58,724 nucleotides of DNA from JBEKYD01 sp049509915 (GTDB lineage: Bacteria > Acidobacteriota > Terriglobia > Bryobacterales > Bryobacteraceae): the NCBI GenBank assembly GCA_049509915.1, contig JBEKZL010000006.1:1-58724 (forward strand), given 5' to 3'. Shown here piece after piece: positions 42,803 to 51,519 of this stretch (within the stretch, counting starts at the first letter, position 1; the number at the start of each line of letters is the position of its first letter). The position numbers were made by a program, and so were the translations under genes. The notes under the pieces were generated by a model. That model was not told the DNA's origin. It searched no databases and worked only from the letters and a program-made list of their open reading frames with translations.

Positions 42803-43252
42803 TCACTCCAGCTTCCATCGAAAACTCCCGTAAATGCCCTCGTCGGCTTCGAATAACGCTTGATTTTCGGCCACATATCGAACAGCAGGGAGCAGTTCGG
42901 GCATTATCGGGAGGACATGGTCTGGCTGTGCTTCGAGTTTCTCCACTACCAGGTTCAGGAAACAACTTGCGGCATCGGAACCGTCGTCGTATTTAAATAC
43001 GCGAGCCATAACGAAATCTCGAAACCCGATCATGTAGTATCGAAACGGGACTGTCGGCATCCAGCGCAGTTCGCCCGTCCTCTCGATGACGTTTTCGGAA
43101 AAATGCGGCAGCATTTCCTCGTTTGTCCGGCCGGCGAAGTGATCATGCGCAGACGCCTGGTCCAGATCGGCTCGGTAATCTCCCCAATCTGCCTCTGTTG
43201 GAACCGGCAATTTGCTGTCCACCTGGGCCTGAAGCTCTCTGGCCTTTGACAA
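42803..43252 (-). CDS. Hypothetical cytosolic protein, 149 aa
   Basis: MSKARELQAQVDSKLPVPTE, DWGDYRADLDQASAHDHFAG, LRWMPTVPFRYYMIGFRDFV, then an acidic helical C-terminus (AVRYVAENQALFEADEGIYG). Intact, without signal peptide or membrane helix. The core 'VPFRYYMIGFRDFVM' looks family-specific, resembling small hypothetical proteins that score loads or damage, but I cannot name it. Stands alone upstream of PadR, on the same strand. Confidence 0.55.
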   Translation of the reverse strand: MSKARELQAQVDSKLPVPTEADWGDYRADLDQASAHDHFAGRTNEEMLPHFSENVIERTGELRWMPTVPFRYYMIGFRDFVMARVFKYDDGSDAASCFLNLVVEKLEAQPDHVLPIMPELLPAVRYVAENQALFEADEGIYGSFRWKLE

Positions 43253-43466
43253 TCCTATTGTTCCACAGCATCAAGCACACGGCCGCGCTCAGGCACGCTC
43301 GCGTGAACCTGGGTGAGTTTTCAAAAGCAGACGTGGAGCATTTCCCGCGTGCGCCACGTTGGGGCTAAGTTAGCGCCTATGGGCGGCCCGCGCGAAATCG
43401 GCAACCTGGAGCGTCTTCAACGGAGTGGTTGCCCGCGATTTGGAATGGCTGCTCCCCTATGGGCGT

Positions 43467-43919
43467 TTAGCCGGCGGACAGCGCAAACTCCGAGGGCGGA
43501 TGCTCGAACGGATTCAGCACTTCGACATCCGCGTAGCGGCGGCCGGATTGAAAGTCTTCCGACAGCAGGTACCGCGCGCCGGCGCGCTGGGCCGCGGCCA
43601 GGATCAGGGCGTCCCAGTAGGTGAGTTGCGCGGTGTCCGTCCACTGCCAGGCTTGTTGCACCAGGCCGAGCGAAGTATCCACCGGCCGCCACTGGCTGAG
43701 ATCCTCGACGATCTCCCGCGCGCCGGCCGGCGCCATACGCATCTTCTTCACCGCGTTCCAGTAGAATTCGTGCAGCACCTGCCAGCTCAGCCGGCCGGAG
43801 CCCGCCATCCAGAGAGCTTCCAGCCACTCGGTCGCGCGCGCCCGCTTCGCGACGTCTCCGGGATCGATGTAATAGAGCAGCAGATTCGAGTCGACAAAGA
43901 AGCCGTCACCGGCGTTCAT
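43467..43919 (-). CDS. PIN-domain toxin (VapC-like)
   Basis: 150 aa. PIN catalytic acids: D10 in FFVDSNLLLYYID, a Glu in QVLHEFYWNAVKK, an Asp in TYWDALILAAAQ and an acidic pair in LLSEDFQSG. Expected to be a Mg-dependent RNase. The start lies inside the last codons of the antitoxin (14-nt overlap), typical of a TA operon. Target RNA unknown. Confidence 0.9.
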   Translation of the reverse strand: MNAGDGFFVDSNLLLYYIDPGDVAKRARATEWLEALWMAGSGRLSWQVLHEFYWNAVKKMRMAPAGAREIVEDLSQWRPVDTSLGLVQQAWQWTDTAQLTYWDALILAAAQRAGARYLLSEDFQSGRRYADVEVLNPFEHPPSEFALSAG

Positions 43920-44172
43920 GGATGTCCTCGCGGCTGAGGCGCTCGGCGGCGCTCGCGGCTGCCATGGCGCGGTTCGATTTCCAGTGCTCGAACGCCCGCC
44001 AATAGTCGTCGGACAACCGCATCTGCCGTTCCAGCATTTCGCCCACCAGACGCGATATCGAAGTGTTTTCCTCAGCCGCCTTGCGCCGCGCCCAGAGGAT
44101 GGCCTCGTCGGAGATCCTGATGGTTACATTCCTGGTCGTTAGCTTCTTCGTGGAGGTTGCAGTACTCATCAC
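43906..44172 (-). CDS. Ribbon-helix-helix antitoxin for the PIN toxin
   Basis: 88 aa, GTG at 44172 followed directly by ATG at 44169. RHH fold: TTRNVTIRISDEAILWARRK AAEENTSISRLVGEMLERQM. The rest is an acidic/basic helix that would wrap the toxin. Represses its own promoter as a dimer in known systems. The -10 box ends 6 nt before the GTG, which predicts a leaderless mRNA. Confidence 0.87.
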   Translation of the reverse strand: MMSTATSTKKLTTRNVTIRISDEAILWARRKAAEENTSISRLVGEMLERQMRLSDDYWRAFEHWKSNRAMAAASAAERLSREDIHERR

Positions 44173-44178
44173 GAAAAC

Positions 44179-44207
44179 AGTGTAGCACGGAATGGGTGCA
44201 TGGTCAA
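44179..44207 (-). promoter_or_regulatory. Toxin-antitoxin promoter predicting a leaderless transcript
   Basis: Minus strand TTGACC (44207-44202), 17 nt, TACACT (44184-44179), then GTTTTC and the GTG/ATG pair at 44172/44169. Strong match and perfect spacing. With a -10 to +1 distance of 6-7 nt, transcription begins on the start codon itself. Confidence 0.65.
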
Positions 44208-44209
44208 GG

Positions 44210-45301
44210 TCAGCCGATCCGGTCGGCCGCCTGGATCAGGGCGCGGATGTAGCCGTAGCAGAAGGCGAAGCTCTGGAGGCCGTTGGGGTCGGAAGGGGCC
44301 TGGGGGACGTGGTCGGGCATCAATAGGTACGGATAGCCCACGTCCCGGTAAACCTTTATGGCTTCCACGAAATTGACGTCACCTTCGTCGGGATACACTT
44401 CCACAAATTCGTCGCGGTGGCCGCGGATGTTGCGGAAATGCACGTTGAAGATCTTGTTGCGTGTGCCGAAGTAGCGGATCACGTCGAAGATTTCCTTACC
44501 CGGATCGCGCAGCATTTCCGAGACGGTGCCCTGGCAGAAATTCAAGCCGTGATAGGGGCTTTCGCGAATGGAAACGAAGCGTTTCAGGCCGTCCACCGTA
44601 CCCAGCACGCGGTTCACGCCCTGATAGCCTTCCGGAGGCATGCCGGGATCGTGCGGATGGCAGGCCATGCGCACCTTATATTCATTGGCCACCGGGACCA
44701 CGCGGTCGAGAAAATACGTGATTCGCTCCCAGAAGCGATCCGCATCCACGCGGCCGGCGCGGGTGAGCGGCGGCTGGGGATGGGCTCCGGCGAGGCTCCA
44801 GGCGCTGTATGTGCAATCGCCGCGGCCGGGAACGCGGCCGGTGCGAACCACCCCCAGAATGCTCATGTTGTATTTGAACGAGGGGACTCCGGCGGCGGCG
44901 CAATTGCGAATGAAGGTTTGCAGTTGTTCGATATCGCGGTCGCGCTCCGGGCTTTGGGCCAGCATAATGGCCGGGTGCTTTTCCTTGTCGATGTGGCTGG
45001 ATGCGAGGAACGGCGGCGCCACGCATTCCACGTGAATCCCATTCGCCGCGGCCAGGTCGAGCATGCGCTTCAACTCGTCCACGGTGGCGTAAAGCCGATC
45101 GCCCGCGATTTCGGGATAACCGCAAATGTCGCGAACGCCGTAGCGCGCCAGGTACTTCAGGTGAGGTTCGGTGGTGGGAGCACTTTGGCATCCCAGGCGC
45201 ATGCGCGCGCGGGGCGCGGGCGCGTCGGCCGAGGCCTGACGGGCGGCGGCGGGGGCCAGAGCCACGGCTCCGGCGGAGGAAACAAACTGGCGTCGATTCA
45301 T
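44210..45301 (-). CDS. Exported mannonate dehydratase (UxuA)-like enzyme
   Basis: 363 aa with a Tat-like signal (MNRRQFVSSAGAVALAPAAA). TIM-barrel features of UxuA: RMACHPHDPGMPPEGYQGVN, SPYHGLNFCQGTVSEML, KIFNVHFRNIRGHRDEFVEV, LLMPDHVPQ; the metal ligands (His, Cys, Asp/His) are present. UxuA makes 2-keto-3-deoxygluconate from mannonate in the cytosol. Exported relatives are common in acidobacteria and planctomycetes and may act on other sugar acids. Confidence 0.82.
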   Translation of the reverse strand: MNRRQFVSSAGAVALAPAAARQASADAPAPRARMRLGCQSAPTTEPHLKYLARYGVRDICGYPEIAGDRLYATVDELKRMLDLAAANGIHVECVAPPFLASSHIDKEKHPAIMLAQSPERDRDIEQLQTFIRNCAAAGVPSFKYNMSILGVVRTGRVPGRGDCTYSAWSLAGAHPQPPLTRAGRVDADRFWERITYFLDRVVPVANEYKVRMACHPHDPGMPPEGYQGVNRVLGTVDGLKRFVSIRESPYHGLNFCQGTVSEMLRDPGKEIFDVIRYFGTRNKIFNVHFRNIRGHRDEFVEVYPDEGDVNFVEAIKVYRDVGYPYLLMPDHVPQAPSDPNGLQSFAFCYGYIRALIQAADRIG

Positions 45302-45386
45302 GAATCTACCTCGTAGTGGCTTCCGGTCTGTATCAGTGTAGCGCCGAGCCCTACAAGCAGTTCAAAGCCATGCCGCCAGGGGCGAC

Positions 45387-45761
45387 TCAGGACCTCCGGT
45401 AGGTGGCGCTGCAGGTGTCCGTTTCCCACAACTTCACGAACTGGATGCGAACGCCTGAAGGCAAGGGGAGATCGCTCTCCACTTCATCGTGAATATGGCG
45501 GGCGATATTCTCGGCCGAAGGGTTCAGCTTGTCAAAGGGCGGAAGGTCGTTGAGCCACTGATGGTCGAGCCGGTCGAGGACGGCGTGGACCGTCTTTTTC
45601 AGCGCCACGAAATCCACCAACAGCCCGATTTCATCCAGTTCCTCGCCGGCCAGGTTCACCTGGCAGCGGTAATTGTGCCCGTGTACGTTTTCGCATTTGC
45701 CGTGGTAGTTGCGAAGGGCGTGTCCGGCGGAAAAGCTCTCTTCGATGGTCACTTCAAACAT
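45387..45761 (-). CDS. queD: 6-carboxytetrahydropterin synthase / PTPS family
   Basis: 124 aa. Zinc His14 in FSAGHAL, His27/His29 in NVHGHNY, and catalytic Cys23 in KCENVHGH; C-terminal WETDTCSATY. The residues match QueD, which makes 6-carboxy-tetrahydropterin for queuosine. A folate or biopterin role is possible for PTPS paralogues. No queC/queE in the window, so the pathway link is by family only. Confidence 0.88.
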   Translation of the reverse strand: MFEVTIEESFSAGHALRNYHGKCENVHGHNYRCQVNLAGEELDEIGLLVDFVALKKTVHAVLDRLDHQWLNDLPPFDKLNPSAENIARHIHDEVESDLPLPSGVRIQFVKLWETDTCSATYRRS

Positions 45762-45768
45762 AGGCGCT

Positions 45769-47700
45769 TCAAATACGGAAGAATTTCTCTACGTCGCTCC
45801 GGCTGGTAGTGAATCCGTAATCCGGCAGGCTATCGAAAAACACCTGCCCATAACGCTGCTTGGTGATGCGGTTATCGAGCAGCACCAGCACACCGCGATC
45901 GGTCCTGGCGCGAATGAGGCGTCCGAATCCCTGTTTCAGGGCTATGGCGGCCTGTGGGACCTGGTAATCGTAAAACGGATTGCCGCCGGCCCTGCGGATG
46001 CTCTCGATGCGCGCGTTCACGACCGGGTCGTTCGGCACCGCGAAGGGCAACTTATCTATGATAACGCAGCTCAATTGCTCGCCCGGCACGTCCACGCCCT
46101 GCCAGAACGAAGATGTGGCGAACAGCACTGCGTTGGGGGTGGAACGGAACTCTTCGAGCAGGGCGCGGCGCGGGCCGGTGCCTTGCAGCAGAATGGGGAA
46201 ATCGATCGCCAGCGAAACCTTGTCGTGCACCAGGCGCATCTGCTGAAAGCTGGTGAAGAGCACGAACGCCCGGCCGCGGCTATGGTTGAGAATCTCGGCT
46301 ACTTCCTCGGCCGCGGCGGCGGAAAAGGCGGGGTTGCGCGGTTCCGGCAGGTGCTGGGGCACGTATAGCAGGGTTTGTTTTCGATAGTCGAAATGCCCTT
46401 GCACAATCAGGCTGCGCGGGCTGCGCATGCCCAGCCTGGATTCCAGGAAATCGAATCCGCCGGCGACGGCCAGGGTGGCGGAAGTCAGGATCACCGTTTC
46501 CACGCGCTCGAACAGGCGCTCGGAGAGAATGCTCGATACGTCGATGGGAGTGGCTTGCAGGTAGCAGCCGCGGCCACGCTTTTCGATCCAATAAACGTAG
46601 CGCTCGTCGTCTTCTTCGATCACGAAACGGAGCGCCATGGCAAGCTCCAGCGTGCGCCGGTGAAGGGGCACGATTTCCTCTGGCGGCTTGTCGATGAGCT
46701 TCAAGTGCGCGGCCAGCAGCTCGAACGTGGCCACCAGGTCGGAATAGGCTTCCAGGTTGGCCTCGCGAAAGCTGTCGCGTCCCTGGAAGGCGATACGGCG
46801 GTCGACGTCGCCGAACAGGGCGAAGAAGTCGTTGGTCAGCTCTTCCATCCGTTCCAGAATGCGGTCCAGTTCCACGGTGCCGAATTTCTTCATGCGGCTG
46901 ACGACGGCCAGGTCGCGGCGCAGATCGTGGATGCGGTAATTGCTCAGCGAGACGCCGAAGTACTGTCCGGCGGTGTCTTCGATCTCATGCGCTTCGTCGA
47001 ACACCACGGCGTGGTAATCGGGCAGCACGCCGCCTTCGTCGTTGTCGTCTTTCAAAGCCAGATCGGCGAAGAACAGATGGTGATTGACGATGACGATGTC
47101 GCTTTCGGCGGCGCGGCGGTGCATCAGGGTGACGAAGCAGCGATCGAAATTGGGGCACTTGCTGCCGCTGCAAAGATCGCTGCGGGCATCGAGCTTGGCC
47201 CAGGCCGTCGAGGCTTCGGGCAGTTTCCCGATTTCAGCGCGATCGCCGAACTCGGTGGTCTTCTCCCAATCCTGAATGATCTGGAAGTCGGCCACTTCTT
47301 CCAGCCCGTTGAGCACCGGCGATTTCTCGGCTTCGTAGATTTTCTGGCGGCAGGCGTAATTGTTGCGCCCCTTCATATAGCAGACCTTGAGCGGCCGCGG
47401 GAAATGCTGCTGCAGAAACGGCACGTCCTTGAAAAAGAGCTGTTCCTGCAGATTCTTGGTGCCGGTGGAAACCACAATACGCTTGCCCGAAAGCAGCGCC
47501 GGAACCAGGTAGGCCAGGGTTTTGCCGGTGCCCGTGCCGGCTTCGACGATCAGGTGGCGCCGATCGCGCAGCGCCGATTCGACGGCTTCGGCCATCTCCA
47601 CCTGTCCCTGCCGGAATTCGTAGTTCGGATGCCATTTCGACAACGTGCCGTGCCGCGAAAAGAATTGGCGTGCGGAGGCAGTGGGAGCCTGGGTGGGCAT
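45769..47700 (-). CDS. DinG/XPD-like ATP-dependent DNA helicase
   Basis: 643 aa from ATG 47700 (frame open to 47865). Walker A: VEAGTGTGKTLAYLVPALL. Fe-S cluster Cys: YMKGRNNYACRQK and LCSGSKCPNFDRCF. DEAH box: VVFDEAHEIED. Later TSATLA, ATSSFWQGVDVPGEQLSC and GRLIRARTDRGVLVLLDNR. A 5'-3' helicase for DNA repair or replication-fork problems. Length is close to short-form DinG; no exonuclease domain. Seven nt from queD. Confidence 0.92.
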   Translation of the reverse strand: MPTQAPTASARQFFSRHGTLSKWHPNYEFRQGQVEMAEAVESALRDRRHLIVEAGTGTGKTLAYLVPALLSGKRIVVSTGTKNLQEQLFFKDVPFLQQHFPRPLKVCYMKGRNNYACRQKIYEAEKSPVLNGLEEVADFQIIQDWEKTTEFGDRAEIGKLPEASTAWAKLDARSDLCSGSKCPNFDRCFVTLMHRRAAESDIVIVNHHLFFADLALKDDNDEGGVLPDYHAVVFDEAHEIEDTAGQYFGVSLSNYRIHDLRRDLAVVSRMKKFGTVELDRILERMEELTNDFFALFGDVDRRIAFQGRDSFREANLEAYSDLVATFELLAAHLKLIDKPPEEIVPLHRRTLELAMALRFVIEEDDERYVYWIEKRGRGCYLQATPIDVSSILSERLFERVETVILTSATLAVAGGFDFLESRLGMRSPRSLIVQGHFDYRKQTLLYVPQHLPEPRNPAFSAAAAEEVAEILNHSRGRAFVLFTSFQQMRLVHDKVSLAIDFPILLQGTGPRRALLEEFRSTPNAVLFATSSFWQGVDVPGEQLSCVIIDKLPFAVPNDPVVNARIESIRRAGGNPFYDYQVPQAAIALKQGFGRLIRARTDRGVLVLLDNRITKQRYGQVFFDSLPDYGFTTSRSDVEKFFRI

Positions 47701-47732
47701 CGGATGATTCGATTCTAGCAGGGGGGCTTCAG

Positions 47733-48002
47733 CTACTGCCCATGCCTGTGGACTTCGCCATGAGGGCCAATAGCCGCGACAACGATATCGGCGCCCTGAA
47801 CCTGAAACAGGATGCGAAGTCCTCCGACCCTCGCCGATCTTTGGTCGTTCCGGCCTTTGAGCCACCTCGAGTGCCGCGGGTCGAACGGATCCGCCATCAG
47901 CGTTTCAAGCTTCTCGCAAAGCCGGTCGCGGGTCGGTGTATCGCATTGCCCCAGGTATTTCGCCGCCGAGCGGGACAGGGAAACGCGGTAAGGCTCGTTC
48001 AA
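47733..48002 (-). CDS. RelE/ParE-superfamily toxin
   Basis: 89 aa. RVSLSRSAAKYLGQCDTPTR, KLETLMADPFDPRHSRWLKG, SARVGGLRILFQVQGADIVV AAIGPHGEVH: the RelE pattern of a helical hairpin followed by a beta sheet with the R..Y/F..R residues of mRNA-cleaving members partly kept. It begins within the last codons of the upstream gene (4-nt overlap), so the pair is a TA module. Confidence 0.87.
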   Translation of the reverse strand: MNEPYRVSLSRSAAKYLGQCDTPTRDRLCEKLETLMADPFDPRHSRWLKGRNDQRSARVGGLRILFQVQGADIVVAAIGPHGEVHRHGQ

Positions 48003-48463
48003 CGGATCGAATCCAGCGGCACGGTCTCGCCCCGCTGGTGTTCCTGCATCGCGTCGGCCATCGGGCCGTCCAGTTCAGGGTCCAGCATGGACTCCAGCGC
48101 CACCATGCAATCCTTCACCTGCCGGTTGCACGTGTCCAGCCAATGAAGGGGCTCCGAGGCCGCCGGGTCGTCAAGGTAGCCACGCTCTTTGGCGGCGGCC
48201 AGAACGTCATCCCCCATGCGCTCCAGCGGAAGCAATTTGAGGTGGAGCGCCCGAACCAGTTCCGGGTTGAACGTGCTCGACTCGACCACCCGCTCGGCGA
48301 GGTAAAGTGCCGCCGAATAGGGCGCAAGCATATCGAAAACGGCACGAGGAAGCAACCGCTTAGCGGCAGAGCCGGGAGGTTCGCCGGAGATGCGGCGGAG
48401 AGCGACGGTAGCCAGTGCAGCCTGCCTGGCGATCTCGCTGCCAACGACTTCGGAAATGGACAC
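47999..48463 (-). CDS. Long antitoxin-like partner of the RelE toxin
   Basis: 154 aa from GTG 48463 (GGGGGTAGG upstream; a TTG at 48487 is also possible). The body is helical and not a known DNA-binding fold: ISGEPPGSAAKRLLPRAVFD, LAERVVESSTFNPELVRALH LKLLPLERMGDDVLAAAKER. Only the tail MADAMQEHQRGETVPLDSIR looks like the toxin-wrapping end of RelB/Phd-type antitoxins. Stop and RelE start overlap (4 nt). Either a new antitoxin type or a sensor fused to an antitoxin tail. Confidence 0.6.
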   Translation of the reverse strand: MSISEVVGSEIARQAALATVALRRISGEPPGSAAKRLLPRAVFDMLAPYSAALYLAERVVESSTFNPELVRALHLKLLPLERMGDDVLAAAKERGYLDDPAASEPLHWLDTCNRQVKDCMVALESMLDPELDGPMADAMQEHQRGETVPLDSIR

Positions 48464-48519
48464 GACCGACCTACCCCCTTCGGTCAAGATGACATATGCC
48501 AGGGGCCCCCTGCCCGCCC

Positions 48520-49365
48520 CTACTCTTCGACGCTTTTCAAAATGTCGTCCGCGACATCGGCGGCGGCGCGCATTTCTCTGACGTCGTGGACACGCACCAC
48601 GTGGGCTCCGTGGAGGATGCAGGCGGCCACGGCGGCGGCGGTGGCGCAGCGGGTTTCCTCCGCGTCTTTGTGCGCCAGGAAGCTCTTGCGGGAGGGGCCG
48701 GCCATGATGGGCAGCTCCAAGGCCGCCAATTGGCCGAGTTTGCCGACGATCAGCGAATCCTGCGCGCCGCGTTTGCCGAAGCCGATGCCGGGGTCGACTA
48801 CAATCCGGGCGCGGTCGATGCCCACGTGGCGGGCGCGGCTGGCGGCGGCGTCCAGGTCGCGGTAGATGGTGGCCATGGGGTCGGTCATGGGGCCCAGCTT
48901 GGCCCAGGTTTCCGGCCGGCCGCGCATGTGATTCACAATCAGCCCGGCGTTGTGATTGGAAACCACCCTCCCCAGTTGCGGCTCGAAGGTGAGGCCGCTC
49001 GGGTCGTTGATGATCTCGGCTCCCAATTCCAGCGCCCGCTCGGCCACTTCGGCCTTGTAGGTATCCACCGAAACCGGCAGCGTCAGCCGGTCCTTCAGCC
49101 GCTTGAGCACGGGAATCAGGCGGCGCAGTTCTTCCGCCGCGCCGATGGGCCGCGAGCCGGGGCGGGTGGATTCGGCGCCGATATCGATGACGTCGGCGCC
49201 CTGCTCTTCCAGCTCTAGAGCGCGCGCGAAGGCGCGGTCGGGTTCGGTATACTTGCCGCCATCGGAAAACGAATCGGGTGTCACATTGAGCACGCCCATT
49301 AGGAGGGTACGCTCGCCCAGTTTCAGTTCCCGCTTCGCCAGTTTCCAGTAATAGAGCTTTCGCAT
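48520..49365 (-). CDS. folP: Dihydropteroate synthase
   Basis: 281 aa. Signature MGVLNVTPDSFSDGG near the N-terminus and the second motif GADVIDIGAESTRPGSRPI; later VSVDTYKAEVAE, DPGIGFGKR and GPSRKSFL. Makes 7,8-dihydropteroate from pABA in folate synthesis; target of sulfonamides. Complete. Lies about 50 nt downstream of tyrS, same strand. Confidence 0.95.
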   Translation of the reverse strand: MRKLYYWKLAKRELKLGERTLLMGVLNVTPDSFSDGGKYTEPDRAFARALELEEQGADVIDIGAESTRPGSRPIGAAEELRRLIPVLKRLKDRLTLPVSVDTYKAEVAERALELGAEIINDPSGLTFEPQLGRVVSNHNAGLIVNHMRGRPETWAKLGPMTDPMATIYRDLDAAASRARHVGIDRARIVVDPGIGFGKRGAQDSLIVGKLGQLAALELPIMAGPSRKSFLAHKDAEETRCATAAAVAACILHGAHVVRVHDVREMRAAADVADDILKSVEE

Positions 49366-49417
49366 GACCCGTCTGTCAGCCCATAATTCTCACACAATTT
49401 CACGCGCCCGAACCGAG

Positions 49418-50689
49418 CTAGTCCATCACCTGCACCAGGTAGTAGTTTTTCCTTCCGGACCGAAGCACCATCAGCGATTCCGTAGCCAGGTGTCCGGCAC
49501 CGATCCGCGTGCCCGGTTCGACACGCACATTGTTGACGTACACGCCGCCGGCATCGAGCAGACGCCGGCCTTCTCCCTTGGATTTCACCATGCCGGAGGC
49601 GAGCACGATCTCCAGGATATCCACTCCCGCTTCGAGCCTCTGGCGGGCGACAGTGGAAGTGGGAACGGCGGCGAAGACGTCGCGGAGGGTCCGTTCGCCG
49701 ATGCCGTGGATATGCTGGTCGTAGACGATTTCGGCCGCGTGCTGCATTTCCCGAGCTACCTCCGCCCCGTGTACCAGGGCGGTCACTTCGAAGGCGAGAG
49801 CCTTCTGGGCGGCACGCTCGTCGGGGTGGGCGGCCAGTGCGCGTTCCAGTTCTTCGATGCGCTCGCCGGGCAGGAAGGTGTAGGTGCGCAGGAAGCGGAT
49901 CACATCGCGATCGTCCTGGCGAACCAGGTATTGGTAGAACTCCCAGGGAGTGGTGCGGGCGGGGTCGAGCCAGATGGCGTTGCCCGCCGATTTGCCGAAC
50001 TTGGCGCCGGCGGCGGTGGTCATCAGCGGGAACGTCAAACCGTAGACGGAAGACTGGCGCGCGCGGCGCACCAGGTCGATACCGGCGGTGATGTTGCCCC
50101 ACTGGTCGCTGCCGCCCCCCTGCAGCCGGCAGCCATGATGATCGTGAAGCTGGAGGAAGTCGTAGGCCTGCATGGTCATATAGCTGAACTCGGTGAAGCT
50201 GATGCCGTGTTCGGAGCCCATGCGGCTCTTGACCGATTCCTTAGCCACCATGTAATTTACGGTGAAGTACTTGCCCACGTCGCGGAGCCAGTCGATGAAC
50301 GACATGGGCGCGGTCCAGTCTATATTGTTCACCATGACCGCCGCGTTGGGCCCTTCGAAATCGAGGAAGCGGGCAAGCTGGCGGCGCACTCCCTCGGCGT
50401 TTTCGCGCACCTGCCTTTCCGAAAGCAGATTGCGTTCGTCGGAGCGCCCGCTGGGATCGCCAATCATGGCCGTGGCGGCGCCCACCAGGGCCAAAACGCC
50501 GTGCCCGGCCCGCTGGAAATGCGCCAGCGCCATAAGCGGAACCAGGTGGCCCAGGTGCAGGCTGGAGGCGGTCGGGTCGAAGCCCACGTAGATGACGAAG
50601 CGCTCCTTCGCCAGCAGTCCGGCAAGGGCGGGATCGCTCGCCTGCGCGATCAGCCCGCGGCTTTCCAGAATTTCGTATATCGATGCCAT
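49418..50689 (-). CDS. tyrS: Tyrosyl-tRNA synthetase
   Basis: 423 aa from ATG 50689 (MASIYEILESRGL). HIGH-type motif ASSLHLGHLVPL, KMSKS-type loop KFGKSAGNAIWLDP, C-terminal S4 domain GEGRRLLDAGGVYVNNVRVE. The KFGKS form and length fit the TyrRS class that uses this loop. Charges tRNA-Tyr. The frame is open to 50719 but without a ribosome site. Confidence 0.96.
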   Translation of the reverse strand: MASIYEILESRGLIAQASDPALAGLLAKERFVIYVGFDPTASSLHLGHLVPLMALAHFQRAGHGVLALVGAATAMIGDPSGRSDERNLLSERQVRENAEGVRRQLARFLDFEGPNAAVMVNNIDWTAPMSFIDWLRDVGKYFTVNYMVAKESVKSRMGSEHGISFTEFSYMTMQAYDFLQLHDHHGCRLQGGGSDQWGNITAGIDLVRRARQSSVYGLTFPLMTTAAGAKFGKSAGNAIWLDPARTTPWEFYQYLVRQDDRDVIRFLRTYTFLPGERIEELERALAAHPDERAAQKALAFEVTALVHGAEVAREMQHAAEIVYDQHIHGIGERTLRDVFAAVPTSTVARQRLEAGVDILEIVLASGMVKSKGEGRRLLDAGGVYVNNVRVEPGTRIGAGHLATESLMVLRSGRKNYYLVQVMD

Positions 50690-50715
50690 GATGCCATGTT
50701 CGGTTCCCCACCGCC

Positions 50716-51021
50716 TCAAAGGCCGGGAATGTCGAAGCCCGCTTTGAGGTCTTTCGAAAACGTTCGCAGCGTTTCCACCTGCTCCTTCGCGGCTGGAACC
50801 TCGCCGCCTTTACCCGACAGAAACGCCTGGCCGCCGCGCTCGACCAGATAAACCAGCCCGCGATCGGTCATGATGCCGCTGCTGCCGAGATCAGGCGGCC
50901 CGGAGACGGACAACTTCGCCATGGCCACGCAAGCGCCGCGCGTGAGCAAAACGTAACCCTTCGTTTCGCCCGCCGGTTGGATTCCGCTTTCGGCCAGCCG
51001 CGCGAGAGTCTCCGGGGTCAC
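50716..51021 (-). CDS. Hypothetical protein, 101 aa
   Basis: GTG 51021 overlaps the previous stop (GTGA). MTPETLARLAESGIQPAGET KGYVLLTRGACVAMAKLSVS, then SGIMTDRGLVYLVERGGQAF. A small soluble alpha/beta protein lying between the bifunctional-nuclease-family gene and tyrS in one operon. Family not recognised. Confidence 0.7.
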   Translation of the reverse strand: MTPETLARLAESGIQPAGETKGYVLLTRGACVAMAKLSVSGPPDLGSSGIMTDRGLVYLVERGGQAFLSGKGGEVPAAKEQVETLRTFSKDLKAGFDIPGL

Positions 51022-51503
51022 ATCTTGTAGCGGCCCAGGTCCTCGTCGTTCAGCCCTTCCAGCCAGCGGCGGACTTCATCGGCGTTCACCTTGTCCGTCA
51101 CGGCGGCAGCTTGTTTGGAAGACTTCAGCACGCTCTCTTCCACGTAGATGGGGCAATCCAGGCGCAACGCCAGTGCCAGGGCGTCGCTCGGCCTGGAGTC
51201 CACGCTGATCAGTTCCCCGTCGCGATCGAGCCAGATGAGGGCGTAGAACGTGTCGTCCTTCAGCTCGCTCACCACCACTTTGCGCAGCCCCGTGTTAAGC
51301 CCCAGCAGCAGGGTCTTGATCAGATCGTGAGTCATCGGCCGCGGCGTCGAAACCTTTTCGATTTCGAGCGCGATGGCGTTCGCTTCGTACACGCCAACCC
51401 AGATCGGGAGCACGGAATTGCCGCCGACATCCTTGAGGATGACGATGGGCATATTGCTGACGGGATCCATCATGAGCCCACGAATTTTCATTTCCACTTC
51501 CAT
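51018..51503 (-). CDS. Bifunctional nuclease (BFN/DUF151) family protein
   Basis: 161 aa from ATG 51503 (GGGGAGG 5 nt upstream). MEVEMKIRGLMMDPVSNMPI VILKD, LPIWVGVYEANAIALEIEKV, RPMTHDLIKTLLLGLNTGLR, YALIWLDRDGELISVDSRPS DALALALRLDCPI: the full DUF151 core, known as bifunctional nuclease in plants and as a conserved protein of unknown role in bacteria. A C-terminal UVR-like extension is absent. Translationally coupled with the next gene. Confidence 0.88.
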   Translation of the reverse strand: MEVEMKIRGLMMDPVSNMPIVILKDVGGNSVLPIWVGVYEANAIALEIEKVSTPRPMTHDLIKTLLLGLNTGLRKVVVSELKDDTFYALIWLDRDGELISVDSRPSDALALALRLDCPIYVEESVLKSSKQAAAVTDKVNADEVRRWLEGLNDEDLGRYKM

Positions 51504-51519
51504 GATGACCTCCCCTAAT

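Noticed and set aside
43313..43624. Plus-strand ORF upstream of the PIN gene
   Set aside because: Mostly antisense to the PIN toxin and Arg/Pro/Ser-rich; no support beyond openness.
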